A program made the translations under genes and the position numbers. Positions 36,374-44,531 of a DNA stretch of 64,000 nucleotides are shown here, piece after piece; positions within the stretch are counted from its first letter, which is position 1, and every line of letters starts with the position of its first letter. The stretch is from Rhizobiales bacterium Ga0077545 (GTDB lineage: Bacteria; Pseudomonadota; Alphaproteobacteria; Rhizobiales; Methylopilaceae): NCBI GenBank assembly GCA_001464335.1, contig LNEV01000017.1, positions 1 through 64,000 on the forward strand, read 5' to 3'. The notes beneath the pieces are model-generated. The model was given only the letters and a program-made list of their open reading frames with translations, was not told the DNA's origin and searched no databases.

Positions 36374-38026
36374 ATGGCCCGTCAGTTCATCTATCACATG
36401 AGCGGTCTGTCGAAGACCTATCCGGGCGGCAAGAAGGTTCTCGATAACGTCCACCTCTCCTTTTATCCGGACGCGAAGATCGGCGTGCTCGGCATCAACG
36501 GCTCGGGCAAGTCCTCGCTGCTGCGCATCATGGCCGGCATGGACAAGGAGTTTAACGGCGAAGCCTGGGCCGCCGACGGCGCCAAGGTCGGCTATCTGCC
36601 TCAGGAGCCGCAGCTCGATGCGACCAAGACCGTCCGCGAGAACGTCATGCTGGGCGTTGCGGAAAAACAGGCGATCCTCGATCGCTACAACGAACTGGCG
36701 GTCAATTATTCGGACGAGACCGCCGACGAGATGACCAAGCTGCAGGACGAGATCGAGGCGCAGGGCCTGTGGGATCTCGACGCGCGCGTCGATCAGGCGA
36801 TGGAAGCTCTGCGCTGCCCGCCGGACGATGCCGACACGACGACCCTGTCGGGCGGTGAAAAGCGCCGCGTCGCGCTGTGCCGCCTCCTCCTCGAACAGCC
36901 CGATCTGCTGCTGCTCGACGAGCCGACCAACCATCTCGATGCCGAAACCACGAACTGGCTCGAAAATCACCTGCGTAACTACCCCGGCGCGATCCTCATC
37001 GTGACCCATGACCGCTACTTCCTCGACAATGTGACGAGCTGGATTCTCGAGCTCGACCGAGGTCGCGGCATTCCTTACGAAGGTAACTACACGTCCTGGC
37101 TCGGCCAGAAGCAGAAGCGTCTGTCGCAGGAAGCGTCCGAGGACAAATCCCGCCAGCGCGCCATTGCTGCCGAATCCGAATGGATTTCAGCCTCGCCGAA
37201 AGCCCGTCAGGCCAAGAACAAGGCCCGCATCCAGCGCTATGACGATCTCGTCAAGAAGGCGTCCGACAAGGCGCCCGGCTCCGCGCAGATCGTCATTCCC
37301 GTCGCCGAGCGGCTTGGCCAGAACGTCGTGGATTTCGAAGGCCTCTCGAAAGGCTTCGGCGACCGCCTGCTCATCGACGGCCTCAGCTTCAAGCTGCCGC
37401 CCGGCGGCATTGTCGGCGTCATCGGGCCGAACGGCGCGGGCAAGACCACGCTCTTTCGCATGATCACCGGGCAGGAACAGCCCGATGGCGGCTCGATCAC
37501 GGTCGGGGAGAGCGTACAGCTCGGCTATGTCGACCAGTCACGCGATGCGCTCGATCCGAACAAGAATGTCTGGGAAGAGATTTCCGGCGGCAACGACATC
37601 ATCTATCTCGGCAAAAAGGAAGTGAACTCGCGCGGTTACACCTCGGCCTTCAACTTCAAGGGCGGCGATCAGCAGAAGAAGGTCGGCCAGCTTTCCGGCG
37701 GTGAGCGCAACCGCGTGCATCTTGCGAAGATGCTCAAATCGGGCGCCAACGTATTGCTGCTCGACGAACCGACCAACGATCTCGACATCGAAACCCTGCG
37801 CGCGCTCGAAGAGGCGCTCGAGGATTTCGCGGGCTGCGCCGTTATCATCTCGCATGATCGCATGTTCCTCGACCGCATCGCCACGCACATGCTCGCCTTC
37901 GAAGGCGACAGCCATGTCGAATGGTTCGAAGGCAATTTCCAGGACTACGAGGAAGACAAGAAGCGTCGCCTCGGACCTGATTCGGTCGAGCCGAAACGGC
38001 TCAAATACAAGAAGTTCTCCCGCTGA
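36374..38026 (+). CDS. ettA: energy-dependent translational throttle protein EttA
   Basis: A 550-residue ABC-F protein with two ATPase domains and no membrane part. Domain 1: [37 protein letters not shown]. Domain 2: [40 protein letters not shown]. The linker (PtIM) and the arm inserted in domain 1 are of EttA type ([20 protein letters not shown]). EttA binds the ribosomal E site and gates the first elongation step according to ATP/ADP. It lies divergent from the HWE kinase with 190 bp between them. Confidence 0.95.
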   Translation: MARQFIYHMSGLSKTYPGGKKVLDNVHLSFYPDAKIGVLGINGSGKSSLLRIMAGMDKEFNGEAWAADGAKVGYLPQEPQLDATKTVRENVMLGVAEKQAILDRYNELAVNYSDETADEMTKLQDEIEAQGLWDLDARVDQAMEALRCPPDDADTTTLSGGEKRRVALCRLLLEQPDLLLLDEPTNHLDAETTNWLENHLRNYPGAILIVTHDRYFLDNVTSWILELDRGRGIPYEGNYTSWLGQKQKRLSQEASEDKSRQRAIAAESEWISASPKARQAKNKARIQRYDDLVKKASDKAPGSAQIVIPVAERLGQNVVDFEGLSKGFGDRLLIDGLSFKLPPGGIVGVIGPNGAGKTTLFRMITGQEQPDGGSITVGESVQLGYVDQSRDALDPNKNVWEEISGGNDIIYLGKKEVNSRGYTSAFNFKGGDQQKKVGQLSGGERNRVHLAKMLKSGANVLLLDEPTNDLDIETLRALEEALEDFAGCAVIISHDRMFLDRIATHMLAFEGDSHVEWFEGNFQDYEEDKKRRLGPDSVEPKRLKYKKFSR

Positions 38027-38169
38027 TCGTTGAGGATTTGCGCGGATAACCCGCGCAAATCCGTCAATTTCATCGCGAAACCTCTGGCTCGTCATCGCAT
38101 TGTCTTGGAAGTCATGCGTACCCGATGTAGCGTGCGCACGCGGGCGACCGCATTGAAGGCGAGGCAATG

Positions 38170-38727
38170 ATGGCAAAGACTCCCAAATCATTCTGGGATC
38201 GTTTCAAGGAATCGATCCTGACCACGGCGGATGAAGTGCCCGCCGAATCCGGCCAGGCCCCGGCGATCGCCAAGGCGGACAAGCCGAAGGCTGCGAAGAA
38301 GGCTGCTGCCAAAAAGGCAAAGGCGCCCGCGAAGGCCGCAGCCAAGGCAAAGCCGAAGGGCAAGGCCAAGGCCGATGCCCCTACGCGCGGCAAGGCGCGG
38401 ACGTCGTCCAAGGCGCGCACCGGCGCGGCGAAGTCCCCGGCCCGCGGCGCGGTAAAGACGGCGGCGAAAAAGCCTGCCGCCAAAAAACCCGCGGCGAAGA
38501 AATCCGTGGCGAAAGCACCCGCCAAGAAGGCCGTTGCGAAAAAGGCCCCCGCGAAAAAGCCGGTAGTGAAAGCCGCAAAGGCGAAGGTCGCAAAGCCCGT
38601 AAAGGCAAAAGCGGTGAAGGCTGCAGCGAAGCCCAAGGCCACCGCCAAAGCGGCCAAGCCCAAAGCTGCGGCAAAACCGAAGGCGGCGGCGAAAGCAAAG
38701 CCCGCGGCCAAAAAATCCGCCAAATAA
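38170..38727 (+). CDS. Lys/Ala/Pro-rich histone H1-like protein
   Basis: A 185-residue protein (ATG 38170; an ATG one codon earlier is equally possible). The first ~30 residues (MAKTPKSFWDRFKESILTTA) form a short amphipathic helix; the rest is a low-complexity tail of KPAAKK/KAAAKA/KAPAKK units, strongly basic, like the C-terminal tail of eukaryotic H1 and bacterial AlgP/HC-type proteins. It probably binds DNA or RNA without sequence preference and may compact the nucleoid. Such tails change length easily between strains. Monocistronic and closed by a strong terminator. Confidence 0.8.
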   Translation: MAKTPKSFWDRFKESILTTADEVPAESGQAPAIAKADKPKAAKKAAAKKAKAPAKAAAKAKPKGKAKADAPTRGKARTSSKARTGAAKSPARGAVKTAAKKPAAKKPAAKKSVAKAPAKKAVAKKAPAKKPVVKAAKAKVAKPVKAKAVKAAAKPKATAKAAKPKAAAKPKAAAKAKPAAKKSAK

Positions 38728-38739
38728 GTGCCTGCTTTC

Positions 38740-38775
38740 AAAAGCTCCGGGATGTGACCTCATCCCGGAGCTTTT
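38740..38775 (+). terminator. intrinsic terminator after the H1-like gene
   Basis: AAAAGCTCCGGGATG and its exact complement (38761-38775) form a 15-bp stem with a 6-nt loop, ending in TTTT. Confidence 0.92.
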
Positions 38776-38778
38776 GTC

Positions 38779-38817
38779 TTGCGCGCCAGGCAAAGACCGC
38801 ATAAAGAATTCTTTATG
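38779..38817 (+). promoter_or_regulatory. promoter and palindromic operator of the ArsR-methyltransferase/metF transcript
   Basis: TTGCGC (38779-38784), a 17-nt spacer and TAAAGA (38802-38807) fit a sigma-70 promoter whose start point would fall at or one base before ATG 38815. The perfect 18-bp palindrome CATAAAGAATTCTTTATG (38800-38817) covers the -10 box and the start codon. There is no Shine-Dalgarno, so the mRNA is probably leaderless and the palindrome an ArsR-type autoregulatory operator. Confidence 0.55.
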
Positions 38818-39843
38818 TCAGGTCGCAATCCGAAGAGCGGCGCCAGCGCGCCTCTGTCCACGGTGCTCGGGGCGCTTCGCGCTGCGGGAGAGCCGACGCG
38901 CTTGCGTCTTCTCGCGCTCCTCGCCCATGCCGAGCTGAATGTCACCGATCTGCAGGAAATTCTCGGCCAGTCGCAGCCGCGCATATCCCGCCATTTGAAG
39001 CTCATGTCGGGCGCCGGGCTCATCGAGCGCCACCGCGAAGGCTCCTGGGCCTTCTTCCGCCTTGCACAGGATGGCCACGGCGCACATCTCGCCCGTGGCA
39101 TCATCGACAAGCTCTCACCCGAAGAGCCGGTGCTTGCGCGCGACCGCGAACGCCTCGCGGAAGTGCGCGCGTCGAATGCGGACAAAGCCGCGGACTATTT
39201 CCGCGATCACGCCAAGGACTGGGCGAAGATCCGCGCCCTTCATGTCGAGGAAGAAGCGGTCGAGGCCGCCATTCGCGAGCTTGTCGGCTCACGCCCCGTC
39301 CGCGCACTGCTCGACATCGGCACGGGCACGGGCCGCATTCTCGAAGTGCTGGCGCCGCAGGCCGACCGTGCGGTGGGCGTCGATCTGTCGGTCGACATGC
39401 TGTCGGTCGCCCGCGCGAACATCGCAAAGCTTGGGCTGACCAACGTACAGTTCCGTCAGGGCGACACCTATTCCCTCCCCGTTCCGCAGAACAGTTTCGA
39501 CCTTGTCGTCATCCATCAGGTCCTGCACTTCCTGGACGATCCCCAGCGCGCGATCCGTGAAGCCGCACGCGCGCTGGCGCCCGGCGGCCGCCTGCTCGTC
39601 GTCGATTTCGCGCCGCATGAACTGGAATTCCTGCGCGAGGCCCACGCCCACCGCCGCCTCGGATTCACGATCGATGCCGTGACGCAATGGATGAAACTGG
39701 CCGGGTTGAAGCCCGAAGTGCATGACGAACTGAAGCCGCCGGGAAATATCCGCGACAAGCTCACCGTCTCGCTGTGGCTGGCACGCGATCCGCGCGTCGT
39801 TACCGATCTTCCCGCCTCCGATCCCAACCGGTCCGTCGCATGA
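38815..39843 (+). CDS. ArsR-family regulator fused to a SAM-dependent methyltransferase
   Basis: A 342-residue two-domain protein. Residues ~10-100 are an ArsR winged HTH (EPTRLRLLALLAHAELNVTD, LQEILGQSQPRISRHLKLMS) without the usual metal cysteines. Residues ~140-310 are a class I methyltransferase with LLDIGTGTGRILEVLAP (motif I), VGVDLSVDMLSVARAN and PQNSFDLVVIHQVLHFLDDP. The SAM-binding domain probably senses SAM or SAH rather than acting on a substrate. It is coupled to metF by an ATGA overlap, which fits a role in methionine-cycle control. A perfect palindrome overlaps its own start codon, indicating autoregulation. A true methyltransferase activity cannot be excluded. Confidence 0.88.
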   Translation: MSGRNPKSGASAPLSTVLGALRAAGEPTRLRLLALLAHAELNVTDLQEILGQSQPRISRHLKLMSGAGLIERHREGSWAFFRLAQDGHGAHLARGIIDKLSPEEPVLARDRERLAEVRASNADKAADYFRDHAKDWAKIRALHVEEEAVEAAIRELVGSRPVRALLDIGTGTGRILEVLAPQADRAVGVDLSVDMLSVARANIAKLGLTNVQFRQGDTYSLPVPQNSFDLVVIHQVLHFLDDPQRAIREAARALAPGGRLLVVDFAPHELEFLREAHAHRRLGFTIDAVTQWMKLAGLKPEVHDELKPPGNIRDKLTVSLWLARDPRVVTDLPASDPNRSVA

Positions 39844-40748
39844 ACCCTGCCCCGAAAGAACGCCTCAGCCGCACCGCAGCGGACAAGGACATTAAGGTGT
39901 CCTTCGAATTCTTTCCGCCGAAATCGGATGAATCCGAAAAATCGCTTTGGCAGAGCATCGGGCGCCTTCTGCCGCTGGCGCCGAGTTTCGTCTCGGTCAC
40001 CTACGGCGCAGGCGGCACGACACGCGAGCGTACGCACCAGACGGTGACGCGCCTCGTCCGTGAAACCAGAACGCCCCCCGCGGCGCATCTCACCTGCGTC
40101 GGCGCAACAAAAGACGAGATCGGCGACATCGCCCGCGCCTATTGGGACGCCGGTGTCCGCCACATCGTCGCGCTTCGCGGCGATCCGCCGGAAGGTGTCG
40201 GCACGCGCTACGAGCCACACGCCAACGGATACGCCTATTCCGCGGATCTCACCGCCGGTCTCAAACAGATCGCCGATTTCGAGATTTCGGTGGCGTGCTA
40301 TCCGGAGATGCATCCGGAAAGCCGCAGCCTGGATGCTGACATCGACGTTCTCAAAGCGAAGGCCGATGCGGGGGCCGACCGCGCCATCACGCAGTTCTTC
40401 TTCGACAACGATATGTATGAGCGTTACGTCGAGCGCGTCCGCCGCGCCGGGATCACACTGCCCATCGTTCCCGGCATCGTGCCCGTCCATTCCTTCAAGG
40501 CGGTGTCGAATTTCGCGCAGAAGACAGGCGCGAGTGTGCCGTCATGGCTCACCCAAAGGTTCGAAGGACTGGACGACGACCCGGCCACGCGCCAGCTGGT
40601 TGCGGCCGCTGTCGCAGCCGAGCAGGTGCTCGATCTGGTCGATCGCGGCGTCACCGATTTTCATTTCTACACGATGAACCGGGCGGACCTCGTCTACGCG
40701 ATCTGTCATCTTCTCGGGCTTCGCCCAGGCGTTTCGCACGGGGTCTAA
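39840..40748 (+). CDS. metF: 5,10-methylenetetrahydrofolate reductase
   Basis: A 302-residue FAD enzyme that makes 5-methyl-THF for methionine synthase. Family residues are SFEFFPPKS with the catalytic Glu, SVTYGAGGTTRERT, THLTC-type AAHLTCVGATKDEI, HIVALRGDPPEG, and TQFFFDNDMYERYVERVR. Length is normal for bacterial MetF. It starts within the stop of the regulator gene, so both proteins are made from one mRNA, and it overlaps the convergent GNAT gene by 4 nt at the end. Confidence 0.95.
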   Translation: MNPAPKERLSRTAADKDIKVSFEFFPPKSDESEKSLWQSIGRLLPLAPSFVSVTYGAGGTTRERTHQTVTRLVRETRTPPAAHLTCVGATKDEIGDIARAYWDAGVRHIVALRGDPPEGVGTRYEPHANGYAYSADLTAGLKQIADFEISVACYPEMHPESRSLDADIDVLKAKADAGADRAITQFFFDNDMYERYVERVRRAGITLPIVPGIVPVHSFKAVSNFAQKTGASVPSWLTQRFEGLDDDPATRQLVAAAVAAEQVLDLVDRGVTDFHFYTMNRADLVYAICHLLGLRPGVSHGV

Positions 40749-41275
40749 ACGCGGGTTCGTGGCGCCAGTCTGTACAGAACATGAGCGAGCCCCGCCCGCT
40801 CGATGGGGCGCACGAACGCGAAACCGCAGCGCACCATCACGCCTTCCGAACGCGTGTTCTCGGGCAGCACGAAACCGAGAATTTCGGTGAGGCCGAGATT
40901 TTCGAAGCCGAGTTGCGTCGCCAGCCGCCCGATTTCGGTGGCCGATCCCTTGCCCCATTGCTCCGGCGTCAGGGAATAAGCGAGCTCGACAACCTCGTCC
41001 CCCTCCAGCTCGGCCCGGCGGATGCCGCCCCAGCCGGCAAACGCGCCAGTCTCCAGATCGCGGAAGAACCACATGCCGAAACTGTGCTCGCGCCAATGGG
41101 CCCGTTCACGGCCGATGAACGCCTTGGCCGCCTCGGGAGGCCGCACGCCGCCCAGTGTCTTCATCATGTCCGGGTCTGAGAACGCCTTCTCCACACCCGC
41201 CAGATGACCTTCATGCGGGACGTCGCCGAACAGACCGTTGATCTCGACCATCGTGGGAAACAGAAGACTGAGCAT
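40745..41275 (-). CDS. GNAT-family N-acetyltransferase (RimJ/RimL type)
   Basis: A 176-residue acetyltransferase. The acetyl-CoA pyrophosphate loop is seen as EQWGKGSATEIGRLATQLGF, preceded by the beta-4 strand VVELAYSLTP, and the C-terminal strand region has LPENTRSEGVMVRCGFAFV. AHWREHSFGMWFFRDLETGA is typical of the RimJ/RimL-like group acting on protein N-termini or small amines. Target unknown. It lies 7 nt downstream of murI on the same strand and probably shares its transcript. Confidence 0.87.
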   Translation of the reverse strand: MLSLLFPTMVEINGLFGDVPHEGHLAGVEKAFSDPDMMKTLGGVRPPEAAKAFIGRERAHWREHSFGMWFFRDLETGAFAGWGGIRRAELEGDEVVELAYSLTPEQWGKGSATEIGRLATQLGFENLGLTEILGFVLPENTRSEGVMVRCGFAFVRPIERAGLAHVLYRLAPRTRV

Positions 41276-41282
41276 CGTTCCC

Positions 41283-42149
41283 TCAACGCTCGGTCACAGA
41301 CAGAAAATCCGTCCCGTAAATGCCCCTGCCGGCCAATGCTGCCTGGAGTGCAGGAGACACCGGCTCGTGGCCGGTGAAGAACGCGCGACGCGGCGGTGGC
41401 GCCTTCTCGGGAAGCTCGCCCGTCAGACTGAGCACCCGGCGGGCAATCGCCGGGCCGCTGTCGATCCACTGCACGGACCAAGGCGCCAGATCCGCAAGCC
41501 GGTCGAGGATCAGCGGATAATGCGTACACGCAAGAACCACGACATCCGTACGCGCGCCGTCCTCCTCGACGAAAGCCGGCCGGATCTCTTCCAGAATGGC
41601 CGCATCCTCGACCGGCAGACCGTTGAGAATTGCCTCGGCAAGACTCGCGAGCCGCGGACTTCCCACGAGACGGACACGGCAGTCCTGCGCATGGACCGCA
41701 ACGAGTTCGCGCGTGTAATCGCGCGCCACGGTGCCGGGCGTCGCAAGCACGCTGATCCGGCGCGACGTCGAAAGGGAAGCCGCTGGTTTGATGGCCGGAA
41801 CGGTTCCAACGAAAGGGATCGGGAATTTGGCGCGCAGCACCGGCAGCGCGAGGGTGGACGCGGTGTTGCAGGCGATGACGGCAAGCCCGGGATCGTGGGT
41901 CGCGATCGCCTCCCCGATCACCGCGACCACCCGGTCCACGAGTTCGGTCTCGGACAGGCGGCCATAAGGAAAGACGGCGGTATCCCCGAGATAGATCAAA
42001 TCGGCCGAGGGCAGCGATTTGGCGATCTCGCCGTGGACTGTCAGGCCGCCAAGCCCCGAGTCGAAGACGAGGATGCGTGCACGGCGCGCGGCAGCACCGC
42101 CGTCGCCGGCGCCCGGATTTGCAGTTCCCGCGAGAAGATCAACCTTCAC
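41283..42149 (-). CDS. murI: glutamate racemase
   Basis: A 288-residue cofactor-free racemase supplying D-glutamate for peptidoglycan. The first catalytic cysteine is in VIACNTASTLALPVLRAKF, the second in VVLACTHYPLILDRL; FDSGLGGLTV and YLGDTAVFPYG complete the active site. The start is probably GTG 42149, giving a ~20-residue N-terminal extension rich in Gly/Ala; a Shine-Dalgarno is not clear. Followed by the GNAT gene. Confidence 0.94.
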   Translation of the reverse strand: MKVDLLAGTANPGAGDGGAAARRARILVFDSGLGGLTVHGEIAKSLPSADLIYLGDTAVFPYGRLSETELVDRVVAVIGEAIATHDPGLAVIACNTASTLALPVLRAKFPIPFVGTVPAIKPAASLSTSRRISVLATPGTVARDYTRELVAVHAQDCRVRLVGSPRLASLAEAILNGLPVEDAAILEEIRPAFVEEDGARTDVVVLACTHYPLILDRLADLAPWSVQWIDSGPAIARRVLSLTGELPEKAPPPRRAFFTGHEPVSPALQAALAGRGIYGTDFLSVTER

Positions 42150-42308
42150 CGATTGTGCCAGCCGCGCTCGTCAGAACGTTCCGAATCTAACCAATTCGTC
42201 TTGCGCCGGAAACCTTGTCACGCCGTTAACCGTTCTCTTCAACGCGACGGGTCCTCCGCAATTCAGGCCCCATTTGCACTGTTCATTTCCGCAAATGGAG
42301 GAAAAATC

Positions 42309-42806
42309 ATGAAAAATCTCGTTCTTATGGCATCTGTCATGGCCCTCGGATGTTCGGCAGCTTTGGCTTCCGAGGAAGATTACCTGAATCGTTTCGAAGG
42401 CGCCTTTAGCGGCAACGGCAAGGTTCGGACCTCTGCGGATGGCTCCCCCTATAACGTGAAATGTTCGGTTTCGGGCAATGCCACGGCCACGACTCTCAGT
42501 CTGGATGGCACCTGCCGCGCTATGGCAGTCGTGTCACGGAAGATCGGCGCCGATCTGGCAGTGTCACCCGATGGGACCTATTCCGGCACCTATACCGGTT
42601 CCAAGATCGGACCTGCCGCGATCAAGGGTCGCAGATCCGGCGACAAGGTCGTTCTGACAGTCAACTGGCCGAAGCCGGTCAACGGCGATCAGACGGCAAC
42701 CATGACTATCTCCCACACTGGAAACGGTTTTTCCTTTTCGGTCGACGATGAGAAGGAGCCCGGCGGCCCGGTTGTGAGGATGACGCAGGTCGATCTTCAG
42801 AAGTAA
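42309..42806 (+). CDS. exported protein of unknown function, tandem paralogue 1
   Basis: A 165-residue protein with signal peptide MKNLVLMASVMALGCSAALA and a GGAGG ribosome site. The mature part begins SEEDYLNRFEGAFSGNGKVR and has two cysteines (in VKCSVSG and DGTCRAM), then a beta-rich repeat-like region (DGTYSGTYTGSKIGPAAIKG, RRSGDKVVLTV). It shares order and motifs with the next gene, so the pair arose by tandem duplication. The small beta-barrel-like pattern resembles lipocalin-sized periplasmic proteins, but no family was recognised. Confidence 0.75.
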   Translation: MKNLVLMASVMALGCSAALASEEDYLNRFEGAFSGNGKVRTSADGSPYNVKCSVSGNATATTLSLDGTCRAMAVVSRKIGADLAVSPDGTYSGTYTGSKIGPAAIKGRRSGDKVVLTVNWPKPVNGDQTATMTISHTGNGFSFSVDDEKEPGGPVVRMTQVDLQK

Positions 42807-42914
42807 CCTTCACGTACCCTAGGCACCTTAAGTCGCGTCAGGGAGACGGACGGCCCCTATTTGTGCCCCAATTCCCGGGTTTCTGGCGGCAACCCAGAAC
42901 TCAGGAGTTGAGGA

Positions 42915-43415
42915 ATGATCTTTTCTGCGCGCTACGCGCTTGCGGCGACCTGTGCTTTTGCCGCTTTCTCGGGGGGCGCGCAGGCGTCCGAGGCCGATTT
43001 CCTGAAGCGATTTCACGGCTCGTTTTCGGGCAATGGCTCGGTGAAGATGGATGCGAAATCCGACGCGCGCGCCATCTCCTGCAAGGTTTCCGGCACATCG
43101 ACCGCGACCTCGCTGAATATGGGCGGCACCTGCAGCGCCGGCATGATGAGCAAGAACATTTCCGCCTCGCTCCGCGCGACCGGCAACGGCTCCTATTCGG
43201 GCACCTATAACGGCATCGATGGTTCGGCTCCCGTGACCGGCCGCCGCTCGGGGAACACGCTGGTTCTCAGCATTCGAGGCCAAAAGCCCGCGACCATGCG
43301 GATTTCCAACACCGGCAAGGGTTTTGCTCTGTCGGTCGTTGCGGACAAGGTTCAGGTGACGCAGGTCAGCCTCGCGCGGACCGGCGGCGCGCAGATCGCG
43401 TCAATCGCCGAGTAA
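42915..43415 (+). CDS. exported protein of unknown function, tandem paralogue 2
   Basis: A 166-residue exported protein: signal peptide MIFSARYALAATCAFAAFSG then GAQA, mature start SEADFLKRFHGSFSGNGSVK. Motifs shared with the preceding gene are F.G.FSGNG.V, C.VSG..TAT.L...GTC, G.YSGTY.G and GRRSG..LVL, and both end with ...VTQV.L. The two cysteines are kept. It has its own 108-bp upstream gap and may have its own promoter. It overlaps the convergent thiolase gene by 15 nt. Confidence 0.75.
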   Translation: MIFSARYALAATCAFAAFSGGAQASEADFLKRFHGSFSGNGSVKMDAKSDARAISCKVSGTSTATSLNMGGTCSAGMMSKNISASLRATGNGSYSGTYNGIDGSAPVTGRRSGNTLVLSIRGQKPATMRISNTGKGFALSVVADKVQVTQVSLARTGGAQIASIAE

Positions 43416-44531
43416 CAGCGCGCTTCCAAGCCCGCCTGCCGCGGCGATCGCCGCGAGCCCCAGAAAGCCGCCCGCCGAAAAACCACCGGGAGGGGCGGCT
43501 TTTGCTTGGGCGAACAGATGCACACACAAAATCGCGCCCGACGCCCCGATCGGATGGCCGCGCGCCAAGGCCCCGCCCCGCATGTTCACCTTTGATGGAT
43601 CAAGCCCAATCCCCTGGATGCCGGCGATCGCCTGAACGGCAAACGCCTCCATGATCTCGGCGGACACCTCGCCCGCTCGCCTCCCCGCCCGCGCGAGCAC
43701 CGCCTTTGCCGCGTCGACGGGAACAAGGCTGGGCTGCTCCGTCGCTCCGCCCCGGCGGGCCCCGCCGAGAACGCGCACGGCCAAACTCACGCGGCTCGCC
43801 ATTTTCTCGGAAGCAACGAGCACAATCGCAGCCGCATCCGCTTCGACCGCAACAGTCGCCGCCGTCACGCCGTGTTCCGGATCGCCCTCGAGCACCGGCA
43901 GCCGCGCGCAAAGGCGTGGATCGAGCGCGCGGGTAAAGGCGTCGCGGGCGAGACCGGCCAATTCGACGATCGCATGCGGATTGTTGTCTTCCAGCGCCTT
44001 CCGATGGCTTTCGATGGCGAATGCTTCCTGCTGCTGGCGAGAAATTCCGAGCTCCCCGGCAAGCTGCGCCGCCGCTGCAATGAGGTCCGGGTCCCGATCC
44101 GAAAACGGCGAGAACGACGGGCGGGCATATTCGCGCGGCGTCTCGTCCGGGCCGCGAGGCCGCACGAAGCGCAGCGGCGCGCGGCTGAAGCTTTCGAGCC
44201 CTCCAGCGATGACGAGATCCGCCTCGCCCGCATTGATCCGCGCGGCGGCCAGCAGAATGGCGTCGAGCCCTGCGCTGCATTGGGTGTCGACCGTCAGCGC
44301 AGGCACGTGATCCGGCAGGCCCGCCGCGAGCGCCGCCATGCGCGCGGGGTTGCCTCCCGCATAGAGCGCGTTGCCGAGGATGACATCGTCAACCTCCTCC
44401 GGCGCCACCGCCGCATCGGCAAGAACCGCACGAATGAGCGGCACGGCAAGATCATATGGCTCCACGCCCCGGAACGCGCCCTCGCGCGGGGCAACCGCCG
44501 TCCGCCGGGCTGCGATGATGTACGCGCTCAC
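43401..44531 (-). CDS. thiolase-family protein of the biotin locus, second active-site Cys replaced by Ala
   Basis: A 376-residue thiolase homologue. The acyl-accepting nucleophile is present (Cys85 in VDTQCSAGLDAI), as is the GHPIGASGA histidine (His326). The C-terminal motif that should read C-x-G-G-G reads GLAAIAAAGGLGSALLLGD, so the acid/base cysteine is Ala363. Claisen condensation or thiolysis is therefore probably impaired; acyl transfer or carriage through Cys85 is still possible. It is the last gene of the bio transporter operon, coupled to the ligase gene by GTGA. The trio bioY-ligase-thiolase parallels the BirA-controlled yhfUTS operon of Bacillus, so a link to biotin or its precursors is likely. 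Confidence 0.85.
   Translation of the reverse strand: MSAYIIAARRTAVAPREGAFRGVEPYDLAVPLIRAVLADAAVAPEEVDDVILGNALYAGGNPARMAALAAGLPDHVPALTVDTQCSAGLDAILLAAARINAGEADLVIAGGLESFSRAPLRFVRPRGPDETPREYARPSFSPFSDRDPDLIAAAAQLAGELGISRQQQEAFAIESHRKALEDNNPHAIVELAGLARDAFTRALDPRLCARLPVLEGDPEHGVTAATVAVEADAAAIVLVASEKMASRVSLAVRVLGGARRGGATEQPSLVPVDAAKAVLARAGRRAGEVSAEIMEAFAVQAIAGIQGIGLDPSKVNMRGGALARGHPIGASGAILCVHLFAQAKAAPPGGFSAGGFLGLAAIAAAGGLGSALLLGD

Noticed and set aside
43401..43415. Overlap of the second secreted protein with the thiolase as a sign of a wrong stop
   Set aside because: The 15-nt tail-to-tail overlap is allowed; both frames end normally and both proteins are complete.
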